Part shown: in pieces, positions 1-10,269 of the stretch
Numbering within the stretch: position 1 is the stretch's first letter
Layout of the letters: the number at the start of each line of letters is the position of its first letter
Source: Cylindrodendrum hubeiense
Taxonomy: Eukaryota; Ascomycota; Sordariomycetes; Hypocreales; Nectriaceae
Length of the DNA: 64,000 nucleotides
Direction of reading: 5' to 3'
Assembly: GCA_014621425.1 (NCBI GenBank)
Contig: JAANBB010000081.1
Location: 59,196 to 123,195, forward strand
Made by a program: the position numbers and the translations under genes
The notes under the pieces: model-generated
Database searches by the model: none
Seen by the model: the letters and a program-made list of their open reading frames with translations, nothing else
What the model was told of the DNA's origin: nothing

Positions 1-239
1 ATAATAAACAGTATAATTAGTGAAGGCATCCCGGAAACATATCAATACCGTGTGAACGTACCGCAAATAGCTGGATGGAGTGGGCTGGTCTGGACGGACG
101 GGAGGTGATAGCAACCTGACCTTTTCTGGTCACCTCACCTATTGTTTGTTCGAAATGGAGTTAACTGAGAGAAAATTTACACAAACGATACTAGGCCCAC
201 GCACAGATCTCCCTGGAACAAATGGCTAAGCTCGCATAG
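1..239. other. Left edge of window, no gene seen
   Basis: No coding region, RNA gene or repeat could be recognised in this short edge segment. It leads directly into the possible gene remnant that follows. Confidence 0.5.
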
Positions 240-650
240 ATGTCCCCCAGATTCATCATCAACCTGGGCCCCATTGTCTCAGTGGCCGACCTAATATTCC
301 CGGAGTTCCTACTAGTTGCTCAGGATATCTGCGAACGAACCCCTCTGAATGAGAGTGATGTTCTGGCAAATAAGTTGGCCGCCGCTTGGACCTCGACGTG
401 TCAGTCGTCCAACTGAGATATTCTGGAGGAATAGACGGGCGTGTCTACCCTCTGCCTATCCACGCCGCTATTGACGGAGAGCCACGGCAACTCGCTCCAT
501 CTCACGCCGACGACGACAGCGACGTGCCAACTGACCTCCACCAGCTCGAGTTCAAAGAGGATACCAATGTCCCATGAAAAACGTGCACATCAATCCAACC
601 AATGACAATGCCGAGCCGGAGATGGCGGCCCTTTTGAAGGTTCGCTAATC
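240..650 (+). pseudogene. Possible decayed gene fragment, unknown family
   Basis: Three short reading frames in a row look protein-like and follow each other with frame changes. The first runs from ATG at 240 to the stop at 416 (58 residues, starting MSPRFIINLGPIVSVADLIF). The second covers about 386-577 and has segments such as GGIDGRVYPLPIHAAIDGE. The third starts at 569 and ends KVR-stop near 647 (HINPTNDNAEPEMAALLK). No splice signals join them cleanly, so this reads as a frameshifted 3' remnant of a gene. I do not recognise the family. A chance run of open frames is a serious alternative. Confidence 0.25.
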
Positions 651-661
651 ACATCGATTAC

Positions 662-865
662 TAGAAGAGTAGTATTATTTGCACACATGCAGGTTGCTAT
701 TCGCACATAGATGCAGTTTTAACACCTAAATCTTAGCTACATCATGTGTGTACATGTCCTTGACCTAAAGATAAAATAAGGAAATAAATACATAAAGAAA
801 ATCTAATATTAGCGAATAAAGAACAAAAATAAACATAATATTAGGGAATAAATAACTAAAATAAG
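662..865 (-). repeat. MITE-like dispersed repeat, copy A (truncated)
   Basis: AT-rich element. On the minus strand it matches the copies at 23.9-24.2 kb and 54.3-54.7 kb. Shared blocks include a TTATTTTAGTTATTTATTCC-like stretch, a TTAGGTCAAGGACATG-like stretch, ACATGATGTAGCTAAGATTTAGGTG, and two terminal-repeat motifs of the type TGTGTGCAAATAGCAA. On the plus strand these appear as GCACACATGCAGG at about 681-693 and TTGCTATTCGCACA just after. The other terminus is missing. The copy stops about 12 bp from the stop codon of the acyltransferase gene, so it may supply that gene's 3' UTR or terminator. Confidence 0.65.
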
Positions 866-876
866 CATTCAATCAA

Positions 877-2425
877 CTACCTAATACGCTGCCAAGTTTG
901 CTCTATGTAGCTTTCCAACTTTTCCCAATCTCCTGGATACAGAAAAGCAGAGATCCAGTAATTACCACTCAAGTCTTTCCCCGTGATAGCAAAACAATCT
1001 CTCTGAAATCGATTTTCGCCCAAGGATTGGCAGTGCATATACACCGGTTTTCCTGCTGGTGTGCCAGCATCGATAGGTGAAGTCTTGGAGACGGCTGGGC
1101 TGAAGTCGACGGCGTTGAACAGATCGAACTTGGTCCAGTTGGAAAATACCACTAACTGTGAACCTGGATCTCCATATAGCGGTTCACTCTTCTCATGTCC
1201 AAGCTTTCTGAAAATGCGCAGTTGGGCACGGATCTGCTCATCTGTAGCCTGCTGTTGAATGCTCAGGCGCACTGCATGTGCCAGCTCCCCAAGAGACGCC
1301 TTCAATAAAACCTCGGCATCAACTGTAGTATACATAGCACCGACCATGTTCTGCACGTATACACCGGTCTCGAAAGGAACGTCGAGCCGACTCGTGATGT
1401 CGAGGGGGTTGAATATCAACGCCGGGCGTGTTTCTCCACGAGACTGGGCGACGAATCTTGATGCCCAAGCTGTGAGAACATCCCCATCACTGAGAAAAGG
1501 GGCGTTGGCTTTTCCGTGCATGGCTTCGAGCTCTTTCAGCGATTTTAGCCTGAGTTGTGAGACGAATTGACGGGGTAGGCACATAGCACGAGACTCCACT
1601 GTTGGATGCCAAAATACAGTCCACAGCAGTCGAATAACAAACCTAGCAAATCCCCAGCCTTTAATTTCTTTCGGTCTCAGAGAGTACGGTGACTGGATGT
1701 CTGCGTCAGTCCCTACACCATCCAAGACATCCTTGCGAGCTCCCATCAAAGCCGGCACCTTGTTCTCGTCTTGCAGCGCCGCAGACCAGGCCGAGAATAT
1801 TTCTTTCACTCCCAGAGCACCAGCGACTGCATGTGGCCAAACAAGAGCAACAAGAGTTGCGTCAACAAAAGAAGTGACATGAAGACCGAGTATTGGATGA
1901 TCGCTGCAGAGGTAGTCTTGCAATGTAACTGGTCCGTCTGAACTGGCGCTGAAATGCCCGAAAGTAGTTGGTCCTGGTTGTAGAGAAGCGCCATCGGTCG
2001 CCTGAGGCAGTTGGCTACCAAGACTATGTTCTTTGATGGCAACATTAAAGACTTCCGTGGTAAATCGAATTGCTGGACGCTCCTGGGTAAACTCCTTTGG
2101 CACGTGGATTTCGAGATAACCATCGGACTGGATAGAAGCAATAATCAGCTACTCGAAGACCAGTAGAACTCAGCCCGTTTCTCACCTGCGTTCGAAGTCG
2201 GCCGCCAAGCTTCCTCCAGTCGCCTTGTCGAATCAACCTTTCGAGGCCATCACGTAGTTTATCAGCGTCCAGAACGTGATTGAATCGTAGGATCTCGCTT
2301 AAAACGATGACACGTCCTGTAGATAGATTGTCGAGAAAATAAAGTGGATAAACCTCGTCAGTTTCTATTATCGGATGATGCGTCGTGTTGAACAGGGAGC
2401 TAAATAATCGAGTCAAGGCTTGCAT
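877..2425 (-). CDS. BAHD-type acyltransferase, HxxxD Asp replaced
   Basis: Two exons, complement(877..2127, 2186..2425), give 496 residues. The 58-bp intron runs from GTGAG to TCCAG and leaves the frame in phase 0. The protein looks like the fungal branch of the BAHD/transferase superfamily, which moves an acyl group from CoA to an alcohol or amine, often in secondary metabolism. Exon 1 carries the N-terminal half-domain (FLDNLSTGRVIVLSEILRFN). The catalytic motif is at residues 177-185 as WPHAVAGAL: the base His179 is kept, but the family Asp is Gly183. A DFGWG-like motif is present as VDFSPAV near 420-426. No biosynthetic partner genes are nearby. A truncated MITE copy lies just beyond the stop. 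Function and substrate are unknown; activity is uncertain because of the lost Asp. Confidence 0.82.
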
Positions 2426-4700
2426 ATTGGTAGACTGTAGCGCAGAATGATGAAATGAAGGATGTCGGGTAACGGAATGAATATAGATGACGTGGGATGA
2501 CGTTTTATGTTCCCTGGGTGTTGATGGAGGAGTAAGATTCGCAGCATAATATGTACCTCTCGAAAGGAATCAAAATACTACCACGGCATTAGAGCAAACT
2601 TGCTCACTGCAGTATCACAGCATAAGCCACTTCTTCTGCTCCAATAGATCCGATCCGCACAGTTGGCGGGATTTACTCCCTTGTCCTGGTACCTACAATC
2701 GTCTGCATTCTCTTTCCTCATCAGTACGTCATTTTCTTCCTATTGCTACAAGGACAAATCCCAAGACCACGAGAGAATTCAATTACCCAGACTGGGACTC
2801 TTCCGACATGAAGATGTCCCTACCGAATGCCGAGAGATCAGCGTCTTGGAAATCGCTACTTGGATCTGTACCAAACAGTAGTTCGTCGAAGACCAAGTCT
2901 AATTAACTCATCATGGAAATGTTCTATATATGCGTGCATTGAAGCACTCTGGGCAAGCAGATTCGATGAGTCAGGGAGAAGAGCCTTTATCCATTCGATC
3001 GGTCGGTGCTACTTCCTGCTCTGAGGTCTACCATTGGCTTGCAGAATGCTTCCCAATCATCAAGCGCCGCAGGAATCCCAACCCAGGAGTGTAGATGATC
3101 TCCCACCAAACGAAGAGGACACCAAGCGCTGGGGGATTACACACTCCACACACATATTTCAAGCTATCTAGGTAGTCAAACGTATGATCTATCCTCCTTC
3201 ACCATTGATTGTCTCCATTTCGCTAAGACACATAGCTTGAAGAAAGTCCAGAGTCACTATGGTGCAAACAATTATCGGCCCAGGCACACGGCTAATCTGT
3301 TTGCCAGTCAGTCAAACGTTCCGGTGGACCATTAATTTGGATAATTTGCTCATTTCCATTACTCGTTAGCAATCAAGAGGTATTAGTATGGATAGCCATA
3401 CTATTAACCAGACATAGATCAATCATCTGGATCATAGCTTGGGTCGAATCGTCATGTTCTGCAGTCCAAGCTTTGAGGTCAAGCTTCAGCGCGCATGGAT
3501 GCCCTGCACTTATAGAGAGCCTAACCTCTAGAGACTAGTTCTGAATCACTAAAGATTAGGGGACTCATAGGCCACCTCCTAAGTTTGCAGCGAGTCTAAG
3601 CCCTAAATGTCAGGCCATTGGCACTACTCAATAAGGGACTTAGCGCTCTGCCCTAAGTAAATGAAGCAGCGCGTGAGTCATCCCTGCTCATCGAGTTCAG
3701 GCCCTTGGAGATGCCCCGTTGGCCAACATCAACAGGAACGAGGATGCTGAAGACCTGCTGCAAATAATGACAGAAACATTCATGAAATCTGATTGTTTCA
3801 AGCGCTTTTGAATCGAGGTATGGCAGTGTGATTGTGGTGATTGCTCCCTTTGTAAAACGCACGAGTGTTTGCCGTTGTGCTTGTGGTTGAAGATGATGAC
3901 GAGCAATGAGTAGTCATCTGATGGAAGACGAGAGCAAACAACCAAACTATGCAACAAATCACTGCTTTGATTGAAGCAAACTAAAGGGGATTCAATTCTA
4001 CACCAGACCTTGACTCAGTGTCGTCTGAAGCAGCGCGTTCACCTTCTGGCAGTGAGTCACGGTCCCGTAGCTATAATAACGCCTCCACTTCTGCATTGCC
4101 TATTTCTTTTCACTCCCTACACTTCCAACTCACGAGGTGAGTCTCCATCCATGTTGCTGGTCTCCCTAGCCAAGCAGGTTCTCACCCCAACATCGGCCGG
4201 GCCCTGGTTAAGTGTCGTTGCCACCCCTAACCCCCACCTCGACCACGGCCAAACGTTGCTGTGTGGATGAGCCTCCGAGTTATGAACCCTCCTAATATTC
4301 TGAGGCGTAAGTGTTCTTCCCTCACCTCAATATCAGGTTGATGTCTAACCACAAGTAGTGCAGTGTCTCATCAAAATTGCGTCGCCCGAATTGGGAACGG
4401 TGCTTTCGAGTATATCTGCGGCCCCGAGATCGGTAAGTCCTCAGCACCTCAGGTTCGCCTTGGTTTCTAACGTCTGTAAGTAAAATTTCTACCAAGTATC
4501 TCTGGTGTCGGCAATACAAGGCAGCCTGTTTCTGGGTAAATGGCCTTCTCCACGGCCTCGGGTCGATCTAACCTTGGCAGATCACCAATCCTGCACAGTA
4601 TGCTGTGTGTTTGAAGGCCGCTGCTAAGCCTACATTTCGTTATATATTACATTGACCGATCGAAAGCGTGGTCTGACCAAGGAAATGAATGCTAAGCGGT
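2426..4700. other. Gene-poor accessory DNA
   Basis: Nothing convincing is encoded here on either strand. Short open frames of 60-100 codons have no recognisable protein features. Around 3505-3660 there are degenerate motifs (CACTAAAGATTAG, GACTTAGCGCT) resembling the 90-bp tandem repeat at 7.9-8.1 kb. The 5' part is the upstream region of the acyltransferase. Confidence 0.45.
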
Positions 4701-4734
4701 CTACATGTGATATACTACTATCATTAGTACGGGC

Positions 4735-5760
4735 TACGTCCTCGAAGAACTCGCCGCTGGTGGTTATCAGAAACCGCTAGCTCGGAATCAGTGAAATGCC
4801 CGCGACGCCGAGGACGAGGAGAGCTACAGTCACAGCGACAGCCATAGCGGCAGTGAGAAAAACTGTGGCCCCCAAACTCTCAGAAAGTCCGATGAAGACA
4901 GCAGCAGTGAAACAGATGTTGGATTTTTCGACGAATCCTTGGTCGAGCACCTAGTTGGCTTCACGTTGCCGTAGTAAGTCCTAACCACCCCTTTCATGAA
5001 CATCCCTCCAACAAATTGCTGCAGCAGTGGTCCCGGAAGCGAGAGAAACTCAGTTCAAAGGTTTCCTTGTCGACACCCGCCCAAGCTCGGGAAAACCCTG
5101 TGGGCACTGATCACTATCGCAACGGATTCCCAGGGTACAATCAGCACTTCTGTGCTGTCGCTCCGTCTTTTTTTGGTAGCAGGGGACAAGAGAGATCAAC
5201 CTGTTCTTTACAAAGGTGGGCAAGGCCCATTGCTTCAAATTATTCTTAGACTGACAACAGTCGAGAAGACATGATGTCATCTATTCGTCATCAGCGATTC
5301 GGTCTCGCCCGCAATGATCTTGAGATGCAGAGTCATCATCACATCGTATAGCTATGTGGCATTCGAGCTTGGTCAAAGATCAAATTCCTCGATGCTGTGG
5401 AGGATTACGGAGAGGCGCATACGAGTCGCATCCCGGAGCCCGAAAGTATACTAATATACAGTGTTCTTCGAACAGAACAGTTCTAGGAATTGGGACAGTC
5501 CAAATACTTGATGACGCCCATGTCATCAACAAGACGCAAGGCCTGATCGAACGCACTATATTATATCTCTCATTGGAGGTGTCGTCGAGGAAGTTGAGTA
5601 CATGCGTCAACGCGACGAGATGTTATTCGCGATGGATCTCAATGCCGCGGTCATCTCGGGTCCCTACAGTATCTGGGAACCCAAGAATTCCGACTTGGAA
5701 GTATTCGGGATGGAAGCCGATATCTCCCCAAGGCATGAACGCGGATCATTCAAAATGTGA
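4735..5760 (+). pseudogene. Decayed protein-coding region, unknown family
   Basis: Several frame-shifted pieces have natural protein composition. About 4794-4976 encodes an acidic, serine-rich stretch (SYSHSDSHSGSEKNCG, then SSSETDVGFFDESLVEHLVG). An in-frame TGA just before it could be a mutated CGA. About 5030-5180 has fragments in more than one frame (TQFKGFLVDTRPSSGKPCGH in one, HYRNGFPGYNQHF in another). The last piece, 5602-5760, reads MRQRDEMLFAMDLNAAVISG and continues through WEPKNSDLEVFGMEADI to a stop. Stops between the pieces and frame changes point to an old inactivated gene. I do not recognise the family, and the extent is approximate. Confidence 0.3.
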
Positions 5761-5860
5761 TGTGAGCCATCGTGAAAGACATTCGCTTCGTCATTGCCCA
5801 CACGCTGCGCACAATCCATACGATCATATATTAGCCACGAAAGGTTGGCTAAACCGTGGA

Positions 5861-6236
5861 ATTGATCGATACCCTTTAGAGTACGATCAGTCTTCCGGTG
5901 GCAAAAGGGAGAAGTTCCAGCGGGAAGGGAATTAATCGGACTAGCCAACCCACTTTCACGCTTCTCGATACCAAGCCTCCTCTCCACGCGCGGTTCCAGC
6001 ATCGCTGAGTAGCATCGCTGCAAGCATGGTCAAGAAGAATCACAAAACATGGGCAGATTTTCGCCACGGGCGAGGGGAGCCATCATGAACGCCATTCACT
6101 TCGCAACAGCCCGCACGCCGCGCAGAGCCCTTACGACCAAAACTTCACTACAGATGGTCGACCGGGAGATGGCATTGATTGATACCCACCGGAGTACGAT
6201 TAGTCTTCCGGTGGAAAAGGGGAGAAGTTTCGCAAC
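5861..6236. repeat. Pair of about 63-bp direct repeats
   Basis: The segment at 5861-5923 (ATTGATCGATACCC, then AGTACGATCAGTCTTCCGGT) recurs at 6174-6236 (ATTGATTGATACCC, then AGTACGATTAGTCTTCCGGT) with roughly 80% identity. The spacing is about 313 bp. Many differences are C/T or G/A, which would fit RIP, though this was not counted formally. No gene is seen inside. Confidence 0.55.
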
Positions 6237-6822
6237 GCAGAGAAGAAACAGGCACAGAAGAAACAGGCCCCCGCCCGAATTCCGAAGAGCAACCTGTTCA
6301 TGCAGACTTTGCGAAACCGCCTCGTGCCTAACAGTAGCAATAACACGATGAAACATATGCCCAAGTGACTTGTGGATTCAATTGCGAGGCAGGTCGCGGT
6401 CGACCCTGTTGCGGATGAAGAGACTACCGAAAGCACCACGCACGAGGACAATGGTGAGCGCAAGATGTGTGAGGGGGTTGAACTGAATGAGGTCGGCATA
6501 ATACAAACGGAAAGGATGTATGAGGGGATTCGATTGAAGAGGGCGCAACGATGGACTACATTGGACTGAAAGAGGTCGGCAAAAATACCTGAGACGGGAA
6601 GAGGAGTGAAGGTTTGCTCGACCTTGTCTGAAGGCTGGTCATGCTGGAGCAAGCACTCAATAGTTGGAACCCAGAGCGGAGAGGGGTATGGGTGACCTTT
6701 CTTTGTGCTGAAGCATCGATACTACTAGGGCTGCTGCCAAAGGTTGGAGATTGCTGTAAATTTGTTGGAGAGACTTCGTACCAGAAGTACTCAACAGTTG
6801 ACATCTGGAAAAGGGAGAGAGA

Positions 6823-7183
6823 AGTTGAAAGTTGAATTGTCCTGGGTGGTGTATCGACCGGGCATTACACCAGGCTCACGGACATTATCCGCTTCTCGAA
6901 CCAAGGGAAATGACTCCCTGGCACGGGACCGCTCAGTAGCGATCCAAGTGGATCAGAAGATCGCCGGTCTAGGAGGTATGTGAGGTGGGGGGTTTTAGCG
7001 GAGAGTCTTATCGTTCATCCCTGGCTGCAAAGCGGTAAACGTAGGGATTCTGACCGACGTGCTCTCCAAAGGGTCGGTGGTAGCTGAGATCCGAGGTCGG
7101 AGTAGGTAGCGGTGGAGGGAGTGGTTGAAAGTTGAAAGTTGAAATATTATGGGTGGTGTATCAACCTGGCACCACACCAGGTC
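6823..7183. repeat. Second pair of direct repeats, about 55-60 bp
   Basis: GTTGAAAGTTGAATTGTCC followed by GGGTGGTGTATCGACC at 6823-6877 recurs at 7124-7183 as GTTGAAAGTTGAAATATTAT followed by GGGTGGTGTATCAACC. Both end in ACACCAGG. Spacing is about 300 bp, close to that of the repeat pair just upstream, so both pairs may derive from one larger, now diverged, duplication. Confidence 0.5.
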
Positions 7184-7387
7184 GCACCAAAAAGCGCAGT
7201 GTCAGGGAAGTTGTGGTATAGTATCTGATACAGAGCTGGGCATCCGTACGCGATCCCACGGATCTGCAGGCGCTGGTTTTTTTGAGGGTTTCTCCGTGGT
7301 ATCCGGACAGCACGGTGTCGTTCAACACCACAAGACCAGCGAACCATCCTAACTCCGGTCCCGTACGGAAACAGAAACCTCAATCAT

Positions 7388-7780
7388 CAGATGCTTCTCC
7401 CACGTTGTCGCATGTGCCTGGCACAAGTCCTGGGGCGACGCCGTCGATTACCAGTTCAAGTGTTTCTTTGGTGTCGTTCGCCTTGTCTATGATGTGTGGA
7501 CGTCCGCGTGTGGACGTCCATGTGCGGATGGGGACTGCGCTAACGTCAAGAATGAATAATATGGGGAGTGAGGGTATGTGGGAGTGATCGTGGAAGGGGA
7601 ATCAAGGTGTTGTTGGTAAGATTGGTAGTGTTGGTGAAGAGTGGTCCGGGAGTGTCATGAAGGGGTGTGTGTGTAATTGTGTGAAGGTGAGAGAGGAGGT
7701 AGGAGAAGAGAATTTGATACGTGTGCTCCTCCTCGAGCTAATGCAGGCGTGGCAAGTGTCAACAGCTGCAACAGCTTCAT
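7388..7780 (-). pseudogene. Possible small secreted protein remnant
   Basis: An ATG at 7780 opens a signal-peptide-like start, MKLLQLLTLATPALARGG, with a hydrophobic core and an AxA-like end. A protein-like frame further downstream covers roughly 7570-7388 on the same strand (VSAVPIRTWTSTRGRPHII, later LVIDGVAPGLVPGTCDNVGE) and ends in a stop. I could not join the two with a GT-AG intron in the right phase. It is therefore either a broken gene, a gene with unusual splicing, or chance. No family is recognised. Confidence 0.2.
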
Positions 7781-7895
7781 GTCTCCAACAGCCTGTTCTG
7801 CAAGTTGTCGCCAGCTGCTAGGTAGGTGTAGGGTGCCCCTTGTTCGAGGTATATTAAGGTAAGAAAGGAAATGGAAGGTTGCCGTGTTATCCAAC

Positions 7896-8071
7896 GGGCT
7901 ATATGTCCTAAATATTAGGAGCTGAATGCACTAAAGATTAGTGGCTAACGGCACTAAAGGTTAGGAGCTAAGTGCTGATATTTAGGGGCTATAGGTCCTA
8001 AATACTAGGCTGGTGCACTAAAGATTAGAGGCTATGGGCACTAAAAGCTAGGAGTTAAGCGCCAATATTTA
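7896..8071. repeat. Two tandem copies of a 90-bp repeat
   Basis: Unit 1 is 7896-7985 and unit 2 is 7986-8071. Both start GGGCTATA(T/G)GTCCTAAATA, contain GCACTAAAGATTAG in the middle and end in GATATTTAG or CAATATTTAG. Identity is roughly 80% with a small gap in unit 2. A third start (GGGCTGCAATC) is seen at 8072. Related degenerate motifs occur at about 3505-3660. No coding potential is seen. Confidence 0.7.
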
Positions 8072-8430
8072 GGGCTGCAATCGGCAGGAAAGGGACATAG
8101 AGTGAAAGGATGTTCCGACCCGTCGAAACACCAATATATCCGACCTCAGCGACAATCTAAATGTTTGACTGCATGGGAAAGCTACACAAAGAGTTCAATG
8201 AGCCATATTTGACAGTATTCGCAGTATTGGACATCGAAAGATTCCAATGTGTAAACCTGGTGCTCAGACCAAACGTAGGCCAATAGATCCTCATAGGACT
8301 CGAAATCAGGCCCGTCACGATGAATCCGGCCACCTTCAGGGTTGCTAGCGCACGAACCGAAGAAACAAGTAAGCAATCCATCCGAGTTTGTCTTTCTCAT
8401 GCATCGTAGGTGATCCCTCATATGCTCGCC

Positions 8431-8562
8431 ATGTTCCTTGATCGTTGTGAATGTTTGTTGCAAGACACGAATTTGTAACGCTGGTCCCTGCTCATCCTGT
8501 TCCTTGATTGTTGTGAATGTCTCGTTGCAAGACATGAATTTGCAACACTGATCCCCGATACC
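8431..8562 (-). repeat. 66-bp tandem duplication inside the DUF3435 remnant
   Basis: Two copies with a 66-bp period start at about 8433 and 8499. Each contains GTTCCTTGAT(C/T)GTTGTGAATG. The period is 22 codons, so the reading frame carrying TFTTIKE is kept and that motif appears twice. Differences between copies are mainly transitions. Confidence 0.6.
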
Positions 8563-8770
8563 GCACCGTTGGTATTCACATGGCCGACGACGAAGAAGAC
8601 CTCGGATTGAAGAGCCTTTGCCCGTTCGACGGCATCGAGCCTGGAACATTGGAAGCAATGCTCATAAGTATGGTGAGCATTGATGAGATCGAAGCCACAG
8701 AAGCGACACGTGTAGGTCCCCGGCAAGGGCTCCTGTCCTGGCGATACATCAATTCCATGGCTGATATCTG

Positions 8771-9124
8771 GTGTCGGATCCTGGCTCCGCTGTTGATGAC
8801 GAGACTCCGTTTGTCACTGACGATGACGGCGACTGGTTCGGTCTTTATGACGATGACATCGATGAAGACGAGCTCTATGAAGACTCACCCCCAATAGACG
8901 ACTCGCAACTCCATGCCACCTCTTCTCAAACGCTAGCCAGTGAAAACGACGAACCACCTATGCAACTTCATGGTTTGCAAAATCGTTTAGTCAAAAGAGG
9001 TAAAGCCCGTGTTTCTTGGAAAGGGGTATCTGCATTCAATAACAGGCAGGCAGACCTCAAGCTCCGTGGAGATGATGACGCCGCACTCTCGAAAGTTTTC
9101 ATTACCTGGTACGGCTCTGGATGA
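8771..9124 (+). other. Acidic 117-codon open frame antisense to the remnant
   Basis: On the plus strand this frame encodes an Asp/Glu-rich product (DDDGDWFGLYDDDIDEDELY near the start). It overlaps the linker of the decayed DUF3435 gene on the other strand. It has no recognised domain. It could be chance, or a remnant of another acidic protein. It is listed because its composition is unusually consistent for a chance frame. Confidence 0.15.
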
Positions 9125-9639
9125 TGTTTGTGTCGGAATGGGGAACTTGCACCTCGCCCAAATCACTGCCGCTGGCGACCGTGTCATCCTTGGAGACAGG
9201 GCCGACAGTCGACTTGGCAAAGTGCTGCCTGTATTCCTCTTTGTAGAAGGATCTGTTCTTTCCCCGCTGCTGAGAGACTCAAAGGCGCTTCATCACTGCG
9301 GTTAGATGCGTGGCTAATCTCGAACTGGTCTGCATTGAGCTCACGAAACATTCTGGGAAAGTCGATGGTGGAGATGCGTGATCGGTACGGGATGTATGTT
9401 TTGGGATCAGCGTAGTGACCCATGAGTAGCTGGCGATTGCTCTCGGTCGTCTGAGTACTCAGTGTGTATGCGACTCCGCGACGTAGACTGTAGCCGATGC
9501 GACGAATCTTCGAGGCCGCAAAATCGTCCGAGGCACCGAATCTCAGGATGCATCCCGTTTGTCTCAGCAGAGTTCGATATCAGATGGCGTTTGCTCATCT
9601 TTCGCAGCACTGGCACTGAGAGCATTCCTTCGTTCTTTG

Positions 9640-9730
9640 TATGCGGCGGCCGGTAGTGGCATGCTTTGTTGGCAGTCTGAGCATATGCAGCCGCCTGTAG
9701 TGGCATCCTTTGTTGGCAGTCTGGGCATCG
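9640..9730 (-). repeat. 44-bp tandem duplication inside the DUF3435 remnant
   Basis: TATGCGGCGGCC, then GGTAGTGGCATGCTTTGTTG, is followed 44 bp later by TATGCAGCCGCC, then TGTAGTGGCATCCTTTGTTG. The period is not a multiple of three, so the duplication itself shifts the frame and may be one of the inactivating lesions. Minus-strand pieces read CPDCQQRMPLQAAAY and a diverged repeat of it. Confidence 0.55.
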
Positions 9731-10269
9731 ATATGTCCTCCTAGGATACGATGCCGTTCCCAAAGACACCATCCACCAAAGCCAGATTGACCAGCAGTCT
9801 CAGAGTGTCTTCAAAAGCCATCGAGGTGGGCAGTAATCCCGTGAATGTAATGACGCGGTAGCAGGAGTCGTCAAGGCTTTCTCCTTCGACCAGCGCACCT
9901 TGATGTTCGCCCGAATGTCAAATTCATCGCCATCAACGCTTTGGAATGTGTAGAATTCAACATGCTCCTGGCGGAGACACTTCTGTTCTGGTCGCTGACT
10001 GTGTCGGGCAGTTTCAGAACCACCTCCACAAAGGTCAGTGACAAGGTTGATGTGAAGGGTGAGATTGAGTATAGTTCTTACGTTCTGAAAAGTATTGAGA
10101 TACTCGAGACTGTAAAGCTTTGGCAGAACGTCACATCTTCTGCGTGCGCCACAGCCTTGGCATTGCCTTCGGTTTTGGGGCCATCGAGCTGGGCTAGATG
10201 ATTGGTGACAAAATTGAAGAACTCGGTCGTCGTTTCAGCAGGACAAAGTGGGTACAAGGTATTCATGCA

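Larger units (their letters stand above)
8182..10266 (-). pseudogene. Decayed DUF3435 tyrosine-recombinase gene with C-terminal zinc fingers
   Basis: Pieces of one protein run in order along the minus strand in shifting frames. About 9868-9950 has DEFDIRANIKVRWSKEK. About 9755-9870 has CYRVITFTG and then FEDTLRLLVNLALVDGVFG. About 9375-9560 has RIGYSLRRGVAYTLS and then RQLLMGHYADPKTYIPYRS. About 9190-9260 has RSFYKEEYRQHFAK. The YSLRRG, LMGH and YxxY motifs match the R-H-Y core of the DUF3435 family, which includes Starship captains and FluG-like zinc-finger proteins. Downstream pieces look like C2H2 fingers (YTCRFCGFDLINAHHTYEHC at about 8650-8720, then NETFTTIKEHGEHMRDHLRC without the internal duplication). 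Frameshifts, stops and two internal tandem duplications show it is inactive. Limits are approximate; the 62-residue open frame at 10078-10266 may be its 5' part. Confidence 0.6.

Noticed and set aside
7896..8075. Telomere-like TTAGGG repeats
   Set aside because: Only isolated TTAGGG-like words occur within a 90-bp unit; there is no tandem hexamer array.
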